A stretch of DNA of 64,000 nucleotides, from positions 1 to 64,000 of the forward strand of contig JAHPZJ010000023.1 of the NCBI GenBank assembly GCA_019058245.1, written 5' to 3'. Position 1 is the first letter of the stretch. Every line of letters begins with the position of its first letter. The notes below the pieces were generated by a model. That model saw only the letters and a program-made list of their open reading frames with translations, was not told the DNA's origin and did not search any database. The DNA comes from Promethearchaeota archaeon. Its GTDB lineage: Archaea > Asgardarchaeota > Lokiarchaeia > Sigyniarchaeales > SOKP01. Of the stretch, positions 17,182-26,162 are shown piece by piece. A program made the translations under genes and the position numbers.

Positions 17182-17199
17182 GAATTTTTTGCGGAATTC
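17182..17199 (-). promoter_or_regulatory. Hairpin after the second TGA-containing small gene (candidate SECIS or terminator)
   Basis: On the minus strand GAATT and AATTC pair around an eight-base loop CCGCAAAA, 28 bases after the stop of the 17228-17401 gene. The third pair is A-U here and G-C in the hairpin at 16818-16836, a compensatory change that supports selection on the RNA fold. Confidence 0.4.
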
Positions 17200-17227
17200 A
17201 TAGGTTTAGATTCTAAAATTTAACAAT

Positions 17228-17401
17228 CTATTCCTTGAGAGCTTTTGATTTAATTTTTAATTGTTTTCTTAATCGATATCGTTTTTTTAGATTAACTATC
17301 CCATTTATAACACCATCAATAATACCTCAACCAGTACAAGAGATTTTACTGTAATTCGAATCATTAGTGTCATTTTCCAATTTATGTTTCCATTCTGACA
17401 T
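17228..17401 (-). CDS. Small candidate selenoprotein with CTGU motif (copy 2)
   Basis: ATG at 17401, TAG at 17230-17228, 57 residues if TGA at 17329-17327 (codon 25) is selenocysteine. Residues 21-25 would read S-C-T-G-U, a CxxU redox motif as in known small selenoproteins, followed by GIIDGVINGIVNLKKRYRLRKQL. The N-terminal 20 residues are polar and acidic. Same order of parts as the 16861-17016 gene, so a tandem duplication is likely. No cysteine version is visible in the window. Function unknown. Confidence 0.45.
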
Positions 17402-17552
17402 AGTTTGGATACTTTATAGTTTTTTTAGATAGAAAAACAAGTAAGGAAATAAATAGATTATTATTATAATTTTAAACTTAGTTTTCAATAGATTTTTAAG
17501 AGCCTAACCTAACTGTTATTTAATTCACATTTTTTTATAAGAGCTGATATGA

Positions 17553-18233
17553 TTGCTATTCGATTATTGGGATGTAATAAAAGGATTTTTTAATTGGGTT
17601 GCTGAATCCGCAGCAATAATGATGATTTTAAGTGGTATAATGGCTATTACATGGTTGGGGTATGAACGAAAACGTAGAGGATCGTTTTTAAAAAGAAAAG
17701 CTGAAGTAGAGAAATTTGATATTACAAAGTTTCTTAGAGGATTATCATATATTGGATTGATTCTTGGGATATTTGTTGTATGGTCAGGTGCAGTTAGTCT
17801 CATCTTAAATATACCTCCTAGTTTTCAATATAGAGATGTGACTAAAAATGCAGCAAATCATTTTACTAGTATTTTCTTGATTGTTATTGGAATCACTATG
17901 TTTTTTAAGCCTATTAGTGATCTTCCACTTTCAAGTATACTAGGATTATTAGCAGGTACAGTTACAATATTTATTATCGCTTTACTTGTTCCTGATGGAG
18001 TAGTACAATTAATTGGTGGTTTTATAAATCCAAAATGGATACTTGTAATAATATTTATAATTGTGACAGTTATCGTAGGACTCATGGCTAAATTTTCTAT
18101 AGGAACATTGCAGAAAGTCTCCAAATTCTTATCTTGGCCTCCAATTGCTTTAATAATTATGATATTTTGCTTTATTCAAGGTTTTGCATTATGGATTTGG
18201 GGTGTGAGTATCTTTGGGCTTAATATTTTATAA
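17553..18233 (+). CDS. Polytopic membrane protein, hypothetical
   Basis: 226 residues with about six membrane segments, a short basic cytoplasmic loop early on (YERKRRGSFLKRKAEVEKF) and no charged residues of the kind expected in a transporter core. Start is a TTG at 17553; no ATG in frame sits nearby. No family recognised. A coiled-coil protein follows 120 bases downstream on the same strand. Confidence 0.5.
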   Translation: MLFDYWDVIKGFFNWVAESAAIMMILSGIMAITWLGYERKRRGSFLKRKAEVEKFDITKFLRGLSYIGLILGIFVVWSGAVSLILNIPPSFQYRDVTKNAANHFTSIFLIVIGITMFFKPISDLPLSSILGLLAGTVTIFIIALLVPDGVVQLIGGFINPKWILVIIFIIVTVIVGLMAKFSIGTLQKVSKFLSWPPIALIIMIFCFIQGFALWIWGVSIFGLNIL

Positions 18234-18352
18234 ATTAATTTTATCCTTCTTCTTTTTTATTTAATTTTAAAAAACCTAGTTTTAATAAATATCTACTAAT
18301 TTTAATAAATATTAGAGATTTATTTAGATTAAGGACTATAATTGTTGAAAAA

Positions 18353-18631
18353 ATGGCAGGATTTAAAGAATTAAAAGAAGAAATTTCTGAGATGCGAAAG
18401 AGTATGGAAAAATTAACAGCAGAATTGCAAGAGACAAACTTAGCTATAAGAGAATCTTTAAAGATGACATCTCAAGCAATTAAAGAGGCAAGTGAAATAT
18501 TTTCAAAATCTCTTGAGGATGCTATGATGAAAATGTCTGATTTAACAATTCAGATGAATGTAAGAGATACTATTTTAAAGAATCTTGGAATTGATGGAAT
18601 GATTCCAGACTTTTTAAAGAAAAAGAAATAA
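18353..18631 (+). CDS. Small coiled-coil protein
   Basis: 92 residues, nearly all helical. Residues 3-65 show heptad spacing (FKELKEEISEMRKSMEKL, then TNLAIRESLKMTSQAIKEA), with a short C-terminal tail ending FLKKKK. Start ATG 18353. No known family. Its position beside two membrane proteins suggests, weakly, a membrane-associated scaffold. Confidence 0.5.
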   Translation: MAGFKELKEEISEMRKSMEKLTAELQETNLAIRESLKMTSQAIKEASEIFSKSLEDAMMKMSDLTIQMNVRDTILKNLGIDGMIPDFLKKKK

Positions 18632-18633
18632 AC

Positions 18634-18825
18634 CTAAGTCTTTTCTTTCTCCCTCCGCCTAAATGCAAAATACATAATTATTATTGAAATCAAATATATG
18701 ATAGTAATTAGTGACCATATAATAAATTCATTTGAATTATCAGTAATTACTCCCATGATCGCTTTATAAATGAAAAAGATACTAAATAAAGCTAATAATC
18801 GAATTGTCGAACTTATTTTATCCAT
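18634..18825 (-). CDS. Small membrane protein, two segments
   Basis: 63 residues with two hydrophobic helices (about residues 8-26 and 33-55) and a basic C-terminus (RRREKEKT). Its stop lies two bases from the end of the convergent coiled-coil gene. No family known. Confidence 0.4.
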   Translation of the reverse strand: MDKISSTIRLLALFSIFFIYKAIMGVITDNSNEFIIWSLITIIYLISIIIMYFAFRRREKEKT

Positions 18826-18920
18826 GATTCAGTGAAAATTATATTTAATAATTAAAATAATATATACTTAAAATTAAAAGTATAATAAAGAATAATATAT
18901 AATTGGATATTATTTTAAAA

Positions 18921-19124
18921 ATGTCAGACCGAACCCCTCCTATCTGCTACATCTGTGGTAAAAATTGTGAATCATCAGTTAAATCTTCTCATTACTGCAT
19001 TTGTGATATAGCAGTATGTCATGAATGTATTAATTCTGTAAAAAAGAATGATAAAGTATGGATTTGTCCTCATTGTAATGAAGAAAATGATATTGAAGGT
19101 AGTAAATTATTCCGAACTCCTTAA
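18921..19124 (+). CDS. Small zinc-finger protein (B-box/RING-like cysteines)
   Basis: 67 residues from the ATG at 18921 (an in-frame TTG lies six codons earlier). Cysteine/histidine pattern: CYICGKNC, then SHYCICDIAVCHEC, then CPHC, enough for two zinc sites as in B-box or RING-related fingers. No catalytic or DNA-binding part beyond the finger. Asgard archaea carry many small zinc proteins of this kind; the partner is unknown. Confidence 0.6.
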   Translation: MSDRTPPICYICGKNCESSVKSSHYCICDIAVCHECINSVKKNDKVWICPHCNEENDIEGSKLFRTP

Positions 19125-19173
19125 TCTTTGTACTTATCTTTTTTCTAATAATATTTTCTATTTCAAAATACAT

Positions 19174-19236
19174 AGCCGATGATGAAAATTAACTCACAAT
19201 GATTCCTAAATGATTAAATCTTGGAAGACTGAGGCT
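19174..19236 (+). ncRNA. Probable C/D-box small guide RNA
   Basis: ATGATGA at 19179-19185 matches box C (RUGAUGA), CTGA at 19229-19232 matches box D, and AGCC (19174-19177) can pair with GGCT (19233-19236) as the closing stem. The 63-nt span is typical of archaeal C/D sRNAs. A weak C' box (TGATTA, 19211-19216) lies mid-way; D' is not clear. The D guide would be the bases just before 19229. It lies in a gene-free gap. Confidence 0.5.
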
Positions 19237-19325
19237 TTATTCTTCAGATAAGTATTAAAAATTCAAAAAGCTAAAAAGTTATTATCATTATTCTTACTTA
19301 AAAAGAAACAAAAATTGGATTTTTT

Positions 19326-19814
19326 ATGTCAAGTAATATAATATCTAAAGTTATGGAAATAGATAACTGTAATAAAGCGTCTTTTATAAATGCTATTTAT
19401 AAACCAGAGTTTTGGTTGATAGTTAATCCAGCTAAAGAAATGCATGCCGAATTCTTAGCCCCAAATGTTTTATTTACAAAAATAACAGATGAAATCATTA
19501 ATATTAAAGTAGAAATGGAAGGAGAATTAGTATTACAAGATAAAGGTGAACAAGAAGGCGGAAAAGGTCGATTAATCGAATTAAATGTTCGGAATAATAA
19601 AGATGTTAGAGAGTTAGAAGGTCGTATTCGAATAAAGGAAATTTCGAATAATAAATCTAAAATTGGAATTTTTATAACCAGCTTTAAGCTAAGTAATGAC
19701 TTTCTTGGTTTAATTGGAAGAAACGCAGCGGAACTTGCTTTGAGGACAAAAATTACAGATATATTGCGAAATTTAGGAAGATGGTTAAAATCTAATTCTT
19801 TTGATAATTTATGA
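19326..19814 (+). CDS. SRPBCC/START-like domain protein, hypothetical
   Basis: 162 residues. A helix-strand start (FINAIYKPEFWLIVNPAKEMHAEFL), several beta strands (IINIKVEMEGELVLQD, GRLIELNVRNN, EGRIRIKEISNNKSKIGIFI) and a long C-terminal helix (AAELALRTKITDILRNLGRWLK) match the helix-grip order of SRPBCC proteins, which bind hydrophobic ligands or lipids. The call rests on this order of secondary structure only. Confidence 0.5.
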   Translation: MSSNIISKVMEIDNCNKASFINAIYKPEFWLIVNPAKEMHAEFLAPNVLFTKITDEIINIKVEMEGELVLQDKGEQEGGKGRLIELNVRNNKDVRELEGRIRIKEISNNKSKIGIFITSFKLSNDFLGLIGRNAAELALRTKITDILRNLGRWLKSNSFDNL

Positions 19815-19893
19815 TATTATTCAGATACGATATATTTTAATTAACATAAAATTTTATTAATTATTGGAGAAATTTGAATAATTGGGTTTAATT

Positions 19894-20739
19894 ATGAATA
19901 TCTGGATTATGGAAAGTGACTCGGGAATTACTCTTGTCTACAAACCATATATGGATTTTCCTGTAAATGAGGATCTAGTATCTGGACTTTTAACAGCTCT
20001 AAATCAGTTTACAATGGTTGAGTTTAAGCAAGGAATTGAATCTATTGAGATGGGAGGGTTACGATGGGTTTATATAATGGATAAGGATACAAATTTATTG
20101 TTTATAGCTGCGGATTCCAAAGATGTAACCACTGAAATTTTAAGAGCTCGGTTAGATATAATTCGTACTACTTTTGTTCAGCAATATGCCAATAAAGGAA
20201 ATCGTTGGGGATCAAAGTGGGCTGGCAACGTTGAAATTTATAAACCATTTGAAAATGTAATTGATGAATATTATACCCAATGGAAGCAAGCAGAGCGTAT
20301 TACAACTGTTGCTGAATTCTTTGACATTTTAGGAATATTTCAACAAATATTAAACTTAGCAATAAATGTAATTGGAGGTCATTTATCTCAGAGTAAAAAA
20401 GAGATAATTTATGATGACATAGAAATTATGTTTAAAGATTATTCAGATGTGGAGATCGTGAAAAAAAATCCAGAATTGAACAAAATAACATTTGAAAGAG
20501 ATATAGGATTCAATATCATTAATATAGATCCTATGAATTGTGATATGTTTATTGTTGAAAAACAAATATTAGGTTTAATTAGGAGAATTATTGAAATTAT
20601 AAAAAAGGAAGAGGGTTATTTTACCAGTTTAAAATATTTTATCGAAGAAAATATTTTCGACTATTTATTATCAAACTTCAATTTATTGAATGATTTAAAT
20701 CTATTTACCTTTTTACTCAAACTTTTTTTGATAAAATGA
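19894..20739 (+). CDS. Longin-like N-terminal domain protein
   Basis: 281 residues from the ATG at 19894. Residues 1-105 (NIWIMESDSGITLVYKPY, LLTALNQFTMVEFKQGIESIEM, LRWVYIMDKDTNLLFIAADSKD, LRARLDIIRTTFVQQY) show the beta-beta-helix-beta-beta-beta-helix order of longin/roadblock-type domains used in eukaryotic small-GTPase and vesicle machinery and common in Asgard genomes. The C-terminal half is helical with no known fold. Fold assignment is by pattern. A small-GTPase partner is the natural guess, but none is in the window. Confidence 0.55.
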   Translation: MNIWIMESDSGITLVYKPYMDFPVNEDLVSGLLTALNQFTMVEFKQGIESIEMGGLRWVYIMDKDTNLLFIAADSKDVTTEILRARLDIIRTTFVQQYANKGNRWGSKWAGNVEIYKPFENVIDEYYTQWKQAERITTVAEFFDILGIFQQILNLAINVIGGHLSQSKKEIIYDDIEIMFKDYSDVEIVKKNPELNKITFERDIGFNIINIDPMNCDMFIVEKQILGLIRRIIEIIKKEEGYFTSLKYFIEENIFDYLLSNFNLLNDLNLFTFLLKLFLIK

Positions 20740-20912
20740 AATTTAATAATTCAATTTTTTAATCTTTATAATTTTTAATTAGATTTAACAAAAATATTTA
20801 TCCTCTTCAATTTATTCACGTTAAAATTAAGTCTCGCTTATAATAAATAGATTTATTAGAATATATTTATTAAATTTATTAACCGTCTTCTAATAATCAA
20901 TTTACAAAAACA

Positions 20913-22226
20913 ATGGATCTTGTACTACTTATAATCATTTTTATCCTCTTCGTCTTAATCATTTTAAGTTACTCAATTTCTAGTCTTGATTTCGTAGCTA
21001 TTTCTTTAATTTGTGGTTTTACTGCAGCTACAATAACAGGCCTAACAAAAGGTGTAGGGATAAACTTTTTTATTGGTGAAATTCAGTGGGAGGCAATTAT
21101 TATTATATTAAGTATGAGTCTTATAACTAAAATAGCTCAAGATTCGAATATATTAGAATTTGTTGCTGTTAAACTTTTTAAAATATCAAGAGGAGAACAA
21201 AGAATCTTTTTCTGGCTACTGTGTACAATAACGACTCTTTTAGCGGCAATAATTAGTGATGTAGTGGTAGTTTTAATTTTGGCTCCAATAGTTGTAAGAT
21301 TATGTCATTTCTTAAAAATAAGAGCAGGAACTTATCTATTAGGAATGACGATTTGTATTAATATAGGGTCAATTATTACTCCATTCTCAAGTGGAGAAAA
21401 TATCATAATCTCTACGGCATTTAACCTTGATACGGCGTATTTCATTCAATATTTTTGGATTTTTTCCTTTTTTCTGCTATTTATCACAATTTTCTTAATA
21501 GATAGATATATTTTAAGGAAAGAGCCAAAAGTCGAAGAAATGCAAAAAAAATTTGTTATCGATCTAGTAGATACAGATACTATGGTAAAAAATAAAAAAA
21601 TGTTTTATTTTAATAGCATTGCTATAATAATAACTATAATACTTTTTGCTATACTCCCCTTATTATACTTAACTGCGGCTATATCTGCATTAGTTTTAGT
21701 TTTAGTAAATAAAGGATATACTAAAAAGCCTATGAGTGAACTTTTAAGAGATATTGAATGGGAAATAATCTTTTTTTTTATTAGTTTATATATTGTTATA
21801 GCGTGTCTTATAAAAGCAGGATTTAACGAAATCTTTGAAGCAATTCCATTCCAAACACTTAATCCCTTTCTTGTATCTTTTCTTATACTTATAATTGTCA
21901 GCTTTATATCTGGTGTAGTTGCTAATACCCCAACAGCCTTAATATTTATACCAATTGTTAATTTATTGATAACCCCCATTGCTGATAATGGCTTTGGTTT
22001 TTCTTCAGTTCCTATACTCTTTGCTTTCATAATTGCAATAAACCTAGGAGGTAATTTTATACCTCAAGGTGCAGCTTGTGATATGATGACATTGAAGATT
22101 GCACGTGATTCAGGAGTAGAAAACCTGAATTACAAGCGTTTATTTAAAATGGGGGCTAGTTTCGCATTAATTCATTTAGGACTTGCAATAGTTTTTCTAT
22201 TGATCCTAATCCCAATTTTTGGATGA
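20913..22226 (+). CDS. Anion/Na+ permease of the ion transporter superfamily (ArsB/NhaD/CitM-like)
   Basis: 437 residues, about eleven membrane segments. Two repeated halves each contain a re-entrant signature: AAIISDVVVVLILAPIV...GSIITPFSSGENIII and GVVANTPTALIFIPIV...GGNFIPQGAACDMM. These G-x-x-x-(S/T)P and N-x-P patterns are typical of ArsB, NhaD, citrate and P-protein transporters. Substrate (arsenite, Na+/H+ or a carboxylate) cannot be told; no arsenic genes are near. Confidence 0.85.
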   Translation: MDLVLLIIIFILFVLIILSYSISSLDFVAISLICGFTAATITGLTKGVGINFFIGEIQWEAIIIILSMSLITKIAQDSNILEFVAVKLFKISRGEQRIFFWLLCTITTLLAAIISDVVVVLILAPIVVRLCHFLKIRAGTYLLGMTICINIGSIITPFSSGENIIISTAFNLDTAYFIQYFWIFSFFLLFITIFLIDRYILRKEPKVEEMQKKFVIDLVDTDTMVKNKKMFYFNSIAIIITIILFAILPLLYLTAAISALVLVLVNKGYTKKPMSELLRDIEWEIIFFFISLYIVIACLIKAGFNEIFEAIPFQTLNPFLVSFLILIIVSFISGVVANTPTALIFIPIVNLLITPIADNGFGFSSVPILFAFIIAINLGGNFIPQGAACDMMTLKIARDSGVENLNYKRLFKMGASFALIHLGLAIVFLLILIPIFG

Positions 22227-22301
22227 AAGTTAAATTAAATAAAATAACTAAGAAATGAAAATAGAAAATTCTTTAATATAGAGACTTTTGATATCCTAAA
22301 A

Positions 22302-23552
22302 TTAAAGCCAACCTCTTAGTTTCATAGCTTCAATCACCCGTTCTAAGGAGATTATATATGCACCCATTCGATTATAGGTATCAAATTTATTTGCTTCTTC
22401 AACTGTAGAACGATAAGCTCTGGTCATAACTCGATCTAATGCTTCAATTACTTCTTTTTCTGTCCAGAAATAACTATAGTATCCTTGAACCATTTCAAAG
22501 TATGAAACTGTAACTCCCCCAGCATTGCATAAAAAGTCGGGAATAACTTCGATTCCTTTTTCTTGTAGTATTTTATCTGCATCCGGAGTTGTAGGACCAT
22601 TAGCAAGTTCGGCAACAATTTTACAGTTAAGATTATTAGCATTTTTTTGTGTAATAACATTTTCAAGAGCTGCTGGAATAAGTACATCACATTCAATTTC
22701 CAATAATTCTTCGTTGGATATTTGATTAGTACCATTTAATCCAATAACAGATCTTGTTTGACTTTTATGGTCTGCTGCAGCTTGTGCATCAATTCCATTA
22801 TTTTTGAATATTGCTCCTTGAGAGTCTGAAACAGCGATAATTTTACAATTATAGTCATTTTGCAAAATTCTAGCTGCCCAAGAACCTGCATTTCCAAAAC
22901 CTTGAACAGCTACTTTTGCACCGTTTAAGTTTAATCCAATATCTTTCGCTGCTTCCCTGATTGAATAAATACCACCTTGTGCTGTAGCAATAGAACGTCC
23001 TGCACTACCACCTAAAGGGAGTGGTTTTCCTGTTATAATTGAAGGAGCATGTCTTCTGATAATCTTTTCATATTCATCCATCATCCAAGCCATAATTTGC
23101 GGATTGGTATACACATCGGGGGCTAGGATGTCAATATGGGGTCCTATAAAGTCAGCGATTTGTTGGATATAGCTTCTAGCAAGTGTTTCAAGTTCTCTCT
23201 CACTCATGATTCTTGGATCGCAAATAATACCTCCTTTTGCACCGCCTAAAGGTATATCGACACATGCTGTCTTCCAAGTCATCCATGCAGACAAGGCTTT
23301 TACAAGAGAAGCACTTTCATCAGGGTGCCACCTAATACCCCCCTTCATTGGCCCTCTTGCTGAATTATATTGAGAACGAAATCCTTGGAATGTTTTAATT
23401 GAGCCATCATCCATTTTTATTGTAATTTTTACCTGTACAAATCGTTCGGGCTCACTTAATACATTATAAATATCTCTAGTATATTCAGCAAGTTTACAGG
23501 CTTCAGAAAGTTGTTTCTGAGAAATTTTGAATGGATCCAGTATTTCACTCAA
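22302..23552 (-). CDS. gdhA: Glutamate dehydrogenase (NAD(P)+)
   Basis: 416 residues. Interconverts glutamate and 2-oxoglutarate plus ammonia. Catalytic region [11 protein letters not shown] with the conserved lysines, PLGGAKGGI (lysine in KGG), [20 protein letters not shown], and the Rossmann motif [31 protein letters not shown] near the end is the conserved hinge. TTG start at 23552. It follows the NfnAB-like pair on the same strand and may be read with it (120-base gap). Confidence 0.96.
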   Translation of the reverse strand: MSEILDPFKISQKQLSEACKLAEYTRDIYNVLSEPERFVQVKITIKMDDGSIKTFQGFRSQYNSARGPMKGGIRWHPDESASLVKALSAWMTWKTACVDIPLGGAKGGIICDPRIMSERELETLARSYIQQIADFIGPHIDILAPDVYTNPQIMAWMMDEYEKIIRRHAPSIITGKPLPLGGSAGRSIATAQGGIYSIREAAKDIGLNLNGAKVAVQGFGNAGSWAARILQNDYNCKIIAVSDSQGAIFKNNGIDAQAAADHKSQTRSVIGLNGTNQISNEELLEIECDVLIPAALENVITQKNANNLNCKIVAELANGPTTPDADKILQEKGIEVIPDFLCNAGGVTVSYFEMVQGYYSYFWTEKEVIEALDRVMTRAYRSTVEEANKFDTYNRMGAYIISLERVIEAMKLRGWL

Positions 23553-23671
23553 AACATATCCACTCTGAAATTTTTTTTATTGTAAGTAATAAAATAATAA
23601 AGTAATAGAATAAAAGTTTGCTGTGGGATGAAGATGGGTGATTATCTATTCTTAAACCTTTGATGATGAAT

Positions 23672-25063
23672 TTATAGGTATTTTGATCGTAAATATTGAT
23701 TAATTGATTTTGCCGCTCTACGACCTGCACCCATCGCGCTGATAACTGTTGCTGACCCAGTTACAATGTCTCCACCGGCAAAAACACTTTCTAAATTTGT
23801 TTTTCCCATTTCATCTACTTCAATATAACCCCATTTAGTTAATTTTAAATCTGGGATTGATTTTGTTAAAACTGGATTTGCATTTGTACCAATTGCTATA
23901 ATGACAGTATCGCAATTAATAATATATTCCGAATTTTCTATTGGAATTGGTCTTGGTCTTCCAGAAGCATCAGGTTCTCCCAATTTCATCTTAATAACCT
24001 CCATCCGATTGACATTTCCTTTATCATCTCCAAGAAATTTTGTGGGATTTGCTAAAAATTGAAATTCTATTCCTTCTTCTACTGCATGATGGTATTCTTC
24101 TTTTCTTGCAGGCATTTCCACTTCAGTTCGTCTATATACTATAATAACTTTTTCGGCACCAAGTCTTAGTGCAACACGAGCAGAATCTAAAGCTACATTT
24201 CCTCCGCCAATTACAGTAATAATTTTGCCTATTTTGATAGGCGTATCGTATTCTGGAAATTTATATGCTTTCATTAAATTAGTTCTTGTTAGAAATTCAT
24301 TCGCAGTTAGAACTCCATTTAGATTCATTCCTGGTATTTTTCTCATTGAAGGTAATCCTGCTCCAACACCTATAAAAAATGCCTTGAAACCCATCTCCTT
24401 TAGATCCTCTATATTTAATATCTTCCCTATTATCATATTGTACTTAATTTTAACTCCTAACATTTTTAAAGTCTCAATTTCATCATTAACAATTTCTTTA
24501 GGAAGTCGAAATTCTGGGATTCCATAAGCTAAAACGCCTCCCCCTTTATGAAATGCCTCAAATATAGTTACATCAAACCCAAATCTTGCAAGATCAGCAG
24601 CGCAAGTGAGACCAGCGGGTCCTGATCCGATGACTGCAACTTTAATATTATTAGGAGCCTCACAATCAGGACATTCTTTCAATTGATTTCTTCTTTCCCA
24701 ATCTGCAACATATCTTTCAAGTGATCCAATTGCTACTGGTTCCCATCTTTTACTTAGAATACATGCTTCTTCACACTGAATTTCTTGAGGGCATACTCTT
24801 CCACATATTGCAGGTAAAATATTGTAATCTTTTATAGAGCGAATTGCTTCTAATAAATTACCTTCCTTAATTAATCGGATAAAGTTCGGGATATCAATAT
24901 TGACAGGACATCCATTTACACATTTTGGGTCACCACATTGTAGACATCGTTGTGCCTCTATTTCAGCCATTTCTTTAGTAAAACCTAAAGCAACCTCAGA
25001 AAAGTTATGTATTCTTTCCGAAGGGTCTTGTTCTCTCATTTTTTGCCTTGGTATTTTAACCAT
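23672..25063 (-). CDS. NADPH:ferredoxin oxidoreductase large subunit (NfnB/GltD-like)
   Basis: 463 residues homologous to glutamate synthase small subunit and the large subunit of NfnAB. N-terminal Fe-S cysteines CLQCGDPKCVNGCPVNIDIP and CGRVCPQEIQCEEACI bind two [4Fe-4S] clusters; VIGSGPAGLTCAADLA is the FAD site, VIGGGNVALDSARVALRLGA the NADPH site, and VFAGGDIVTGSATVISAMGAGRRAA the C-terminal FAD-binding end. Pairing with the adjacent NfnA-like subunit favours the electron-bifurcating NADH/ferredoxin:NADP oxidoreductase over a GOGAT subunit. ATG 25063 chosen for the GAGGG element upstream; an ATG four codons earlier is possible. Confidence 0.9.
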   Translation of the reverse strand: MVKIPRQKMREQDPSERIHNFSEVALGFTKEMAEIEAQRCLQCGDPKCVNGCPVNIDIPNFIRLIKEGNLLEAIRSIKDYNILPAICGRVCPQEIQCEEACILSKRWEPVAIGSLERYVADWERRNQLKECPDCEAPNNIKVAVIGSGPAGLTCAADLARFGFDVTIFEAFHKGGGVLAYGIPEFRLPKEIVNDEIETLKMLGVKIKYNMIIGKILNIEDLKEMGFKAFFIGVGAGLPSMRKIPGMNLNGVLTANEFLTRTNLMKAYKFPEYDTPIKIGKIITVIGGGNVALDSARVALRLGAEKVIIVYRRTEVEMPARKEEYHHAVEEGIEFQFLANPTKFLGDDKGNVNRMEVIKMKLGEPDASGRPRPIPIENSEYIINCDTVIIAIGTNANPVLTKSIPDLKLTKWGYIEVDEMGKTNLESVFAGGDIVTGSATVISAMGAGRRAAKSINQYLRSKYL

Positions 25064-25075
25064 GTAATCCCTCAT

Positions 25076-25945
25076 TTATTGTGTATCAAATTTTTTGCAT
25101 TTTTTTTTATAAAGGTCATAAGATTGTTTTTCAAACTCAGCAAATCTTTTTTCTCTATTTAGTAATATATTAAAATCTACAATATGTCCGTCAATATCGG
25201 GACCTTCAACACAAGCAAAATGGATTTCACCATCCTTTGAAGGAAAACGGCATCCTCCACACATTCCAGTACCATCTATCATAATTGTATTTAAAGATAC
25301 AAAGGTCTTTACTCGTGGTAAACCTTCATTACCACTAGTTAATTCTGCAACATTCTTCATCATGATCATGGGACCTATTGCTATAACTAGACTAATTTTC
25401 TGTTTACTAATTAATTCTCGAAGTGGTTTAGTTACAAATCCTTCAATACCTTCACTTCCATCATTAGTACAAATAATTAATTCTTCACTCACACTAGCCA
25501 TCTTATCTCTCCAAAAAATCAGATTTTTTGTCCGAGCACCTAAAATCGAAATAATTCTATTGCCTGCTTGCTTTAATTCTTTTGCTTGAGGATAACAAGG
25601 TGCGATCCCTACTCCACCCCCTATTATAACTATTGGATCTTCAAATTTCTCAATATGAATCCTATTACCTAGCGGTCCGGCAATATCTAAAAGTTCATCC
25701 CCTATATTTTGATGAGAAAGTAATAATGTTGATTTTCCAACTACTTGAAATACAATAGTAATTACTCCGTTCTCCCTATCATAATCTGCAATTGTGAGTG
25801 GTATTCTTTCACCTTCTTCATTTATTCTAATTATAATGAAATTTCCAGCATATGCTTTTTTTGCTATTAAGGGTGTATGAAGATCCATTTCAAATAATGT
25901 CCCACTATCACCAAGTTGATTTTTTTTCAAAATTTTATAAGGCAT
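25076..25945 (-). CDS. NfnA/SudB-like FAD/NAD-binding oxidoreductase subunit
   Basis: 289 residues of the dihydroorotate dehydrogenase electron-transfer/sulfide dehydrogenase subunit family. Residues about 50-60 (RIPLTIADYD) bind FAD, IIGGGVGIAPCYPQAKEL starts the NAD domain, and the C-terminal MCGGCRFPSKDGEIHFACVEGP carries the [2Fe-2S] cysteines (C-GGC...C). With NfnB-like downstream (12 bases on), it forms the heterodimer that couples NADH, ferredoxin and NADP. ATG 25945 has GGTGG six bases ahead. Together with GDH, this supplies NADPH to ammonia assimilation. Confidence 0.9.
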   Translation of the reverse strand: MPYKILKKNQLGDSGTLFEMDLHTPLIAKKAYAGNFIIIRINEEGERIPLTIADYDRENGVITIVFQVVGKSTLLLSHQNIGDELLDIAGPLGNRIHIEKFEDPIVIIGGGVGIAPCYPQAKELKQAGNRIISILGARTKNLIFWRDKMASVSEELIICTNDGSEGIEGFVTKPLRELISKQKISLVIAIGPMIMMKNVAELTSGNEGLPRVKTFVSLNTIMIDGTGMCGGCRFPSKDGEIHFACVEGPDIDGHIVDFNILLNREKRFAEFEKQSYDLYKKKCKKFDTQ

Positions 25946-26162
25946 TTTCAACCACCCTTATATTAAATAATACTCATAGTTTAATTTTGCATTTTATATA
26001 CTGATGTATTGTTCTTTATGTATTAAATAAAGGCTTTCAAGACAAAAAAAGTAATTGGTTAATTGAAAAAGTTAATTTTCTAAAAAGGTTTTTTTATATT
26101 AAGAATAAATTATTTTCATAATATAAAATATAAATTAAGGCTATTTTCCAATTAAGTAGTAA

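Noticed and set aside
21605-22030. 141-residue minus-strand frame inside the permease gene
   Set aside because: Antisense shadow of the permease with no family features.
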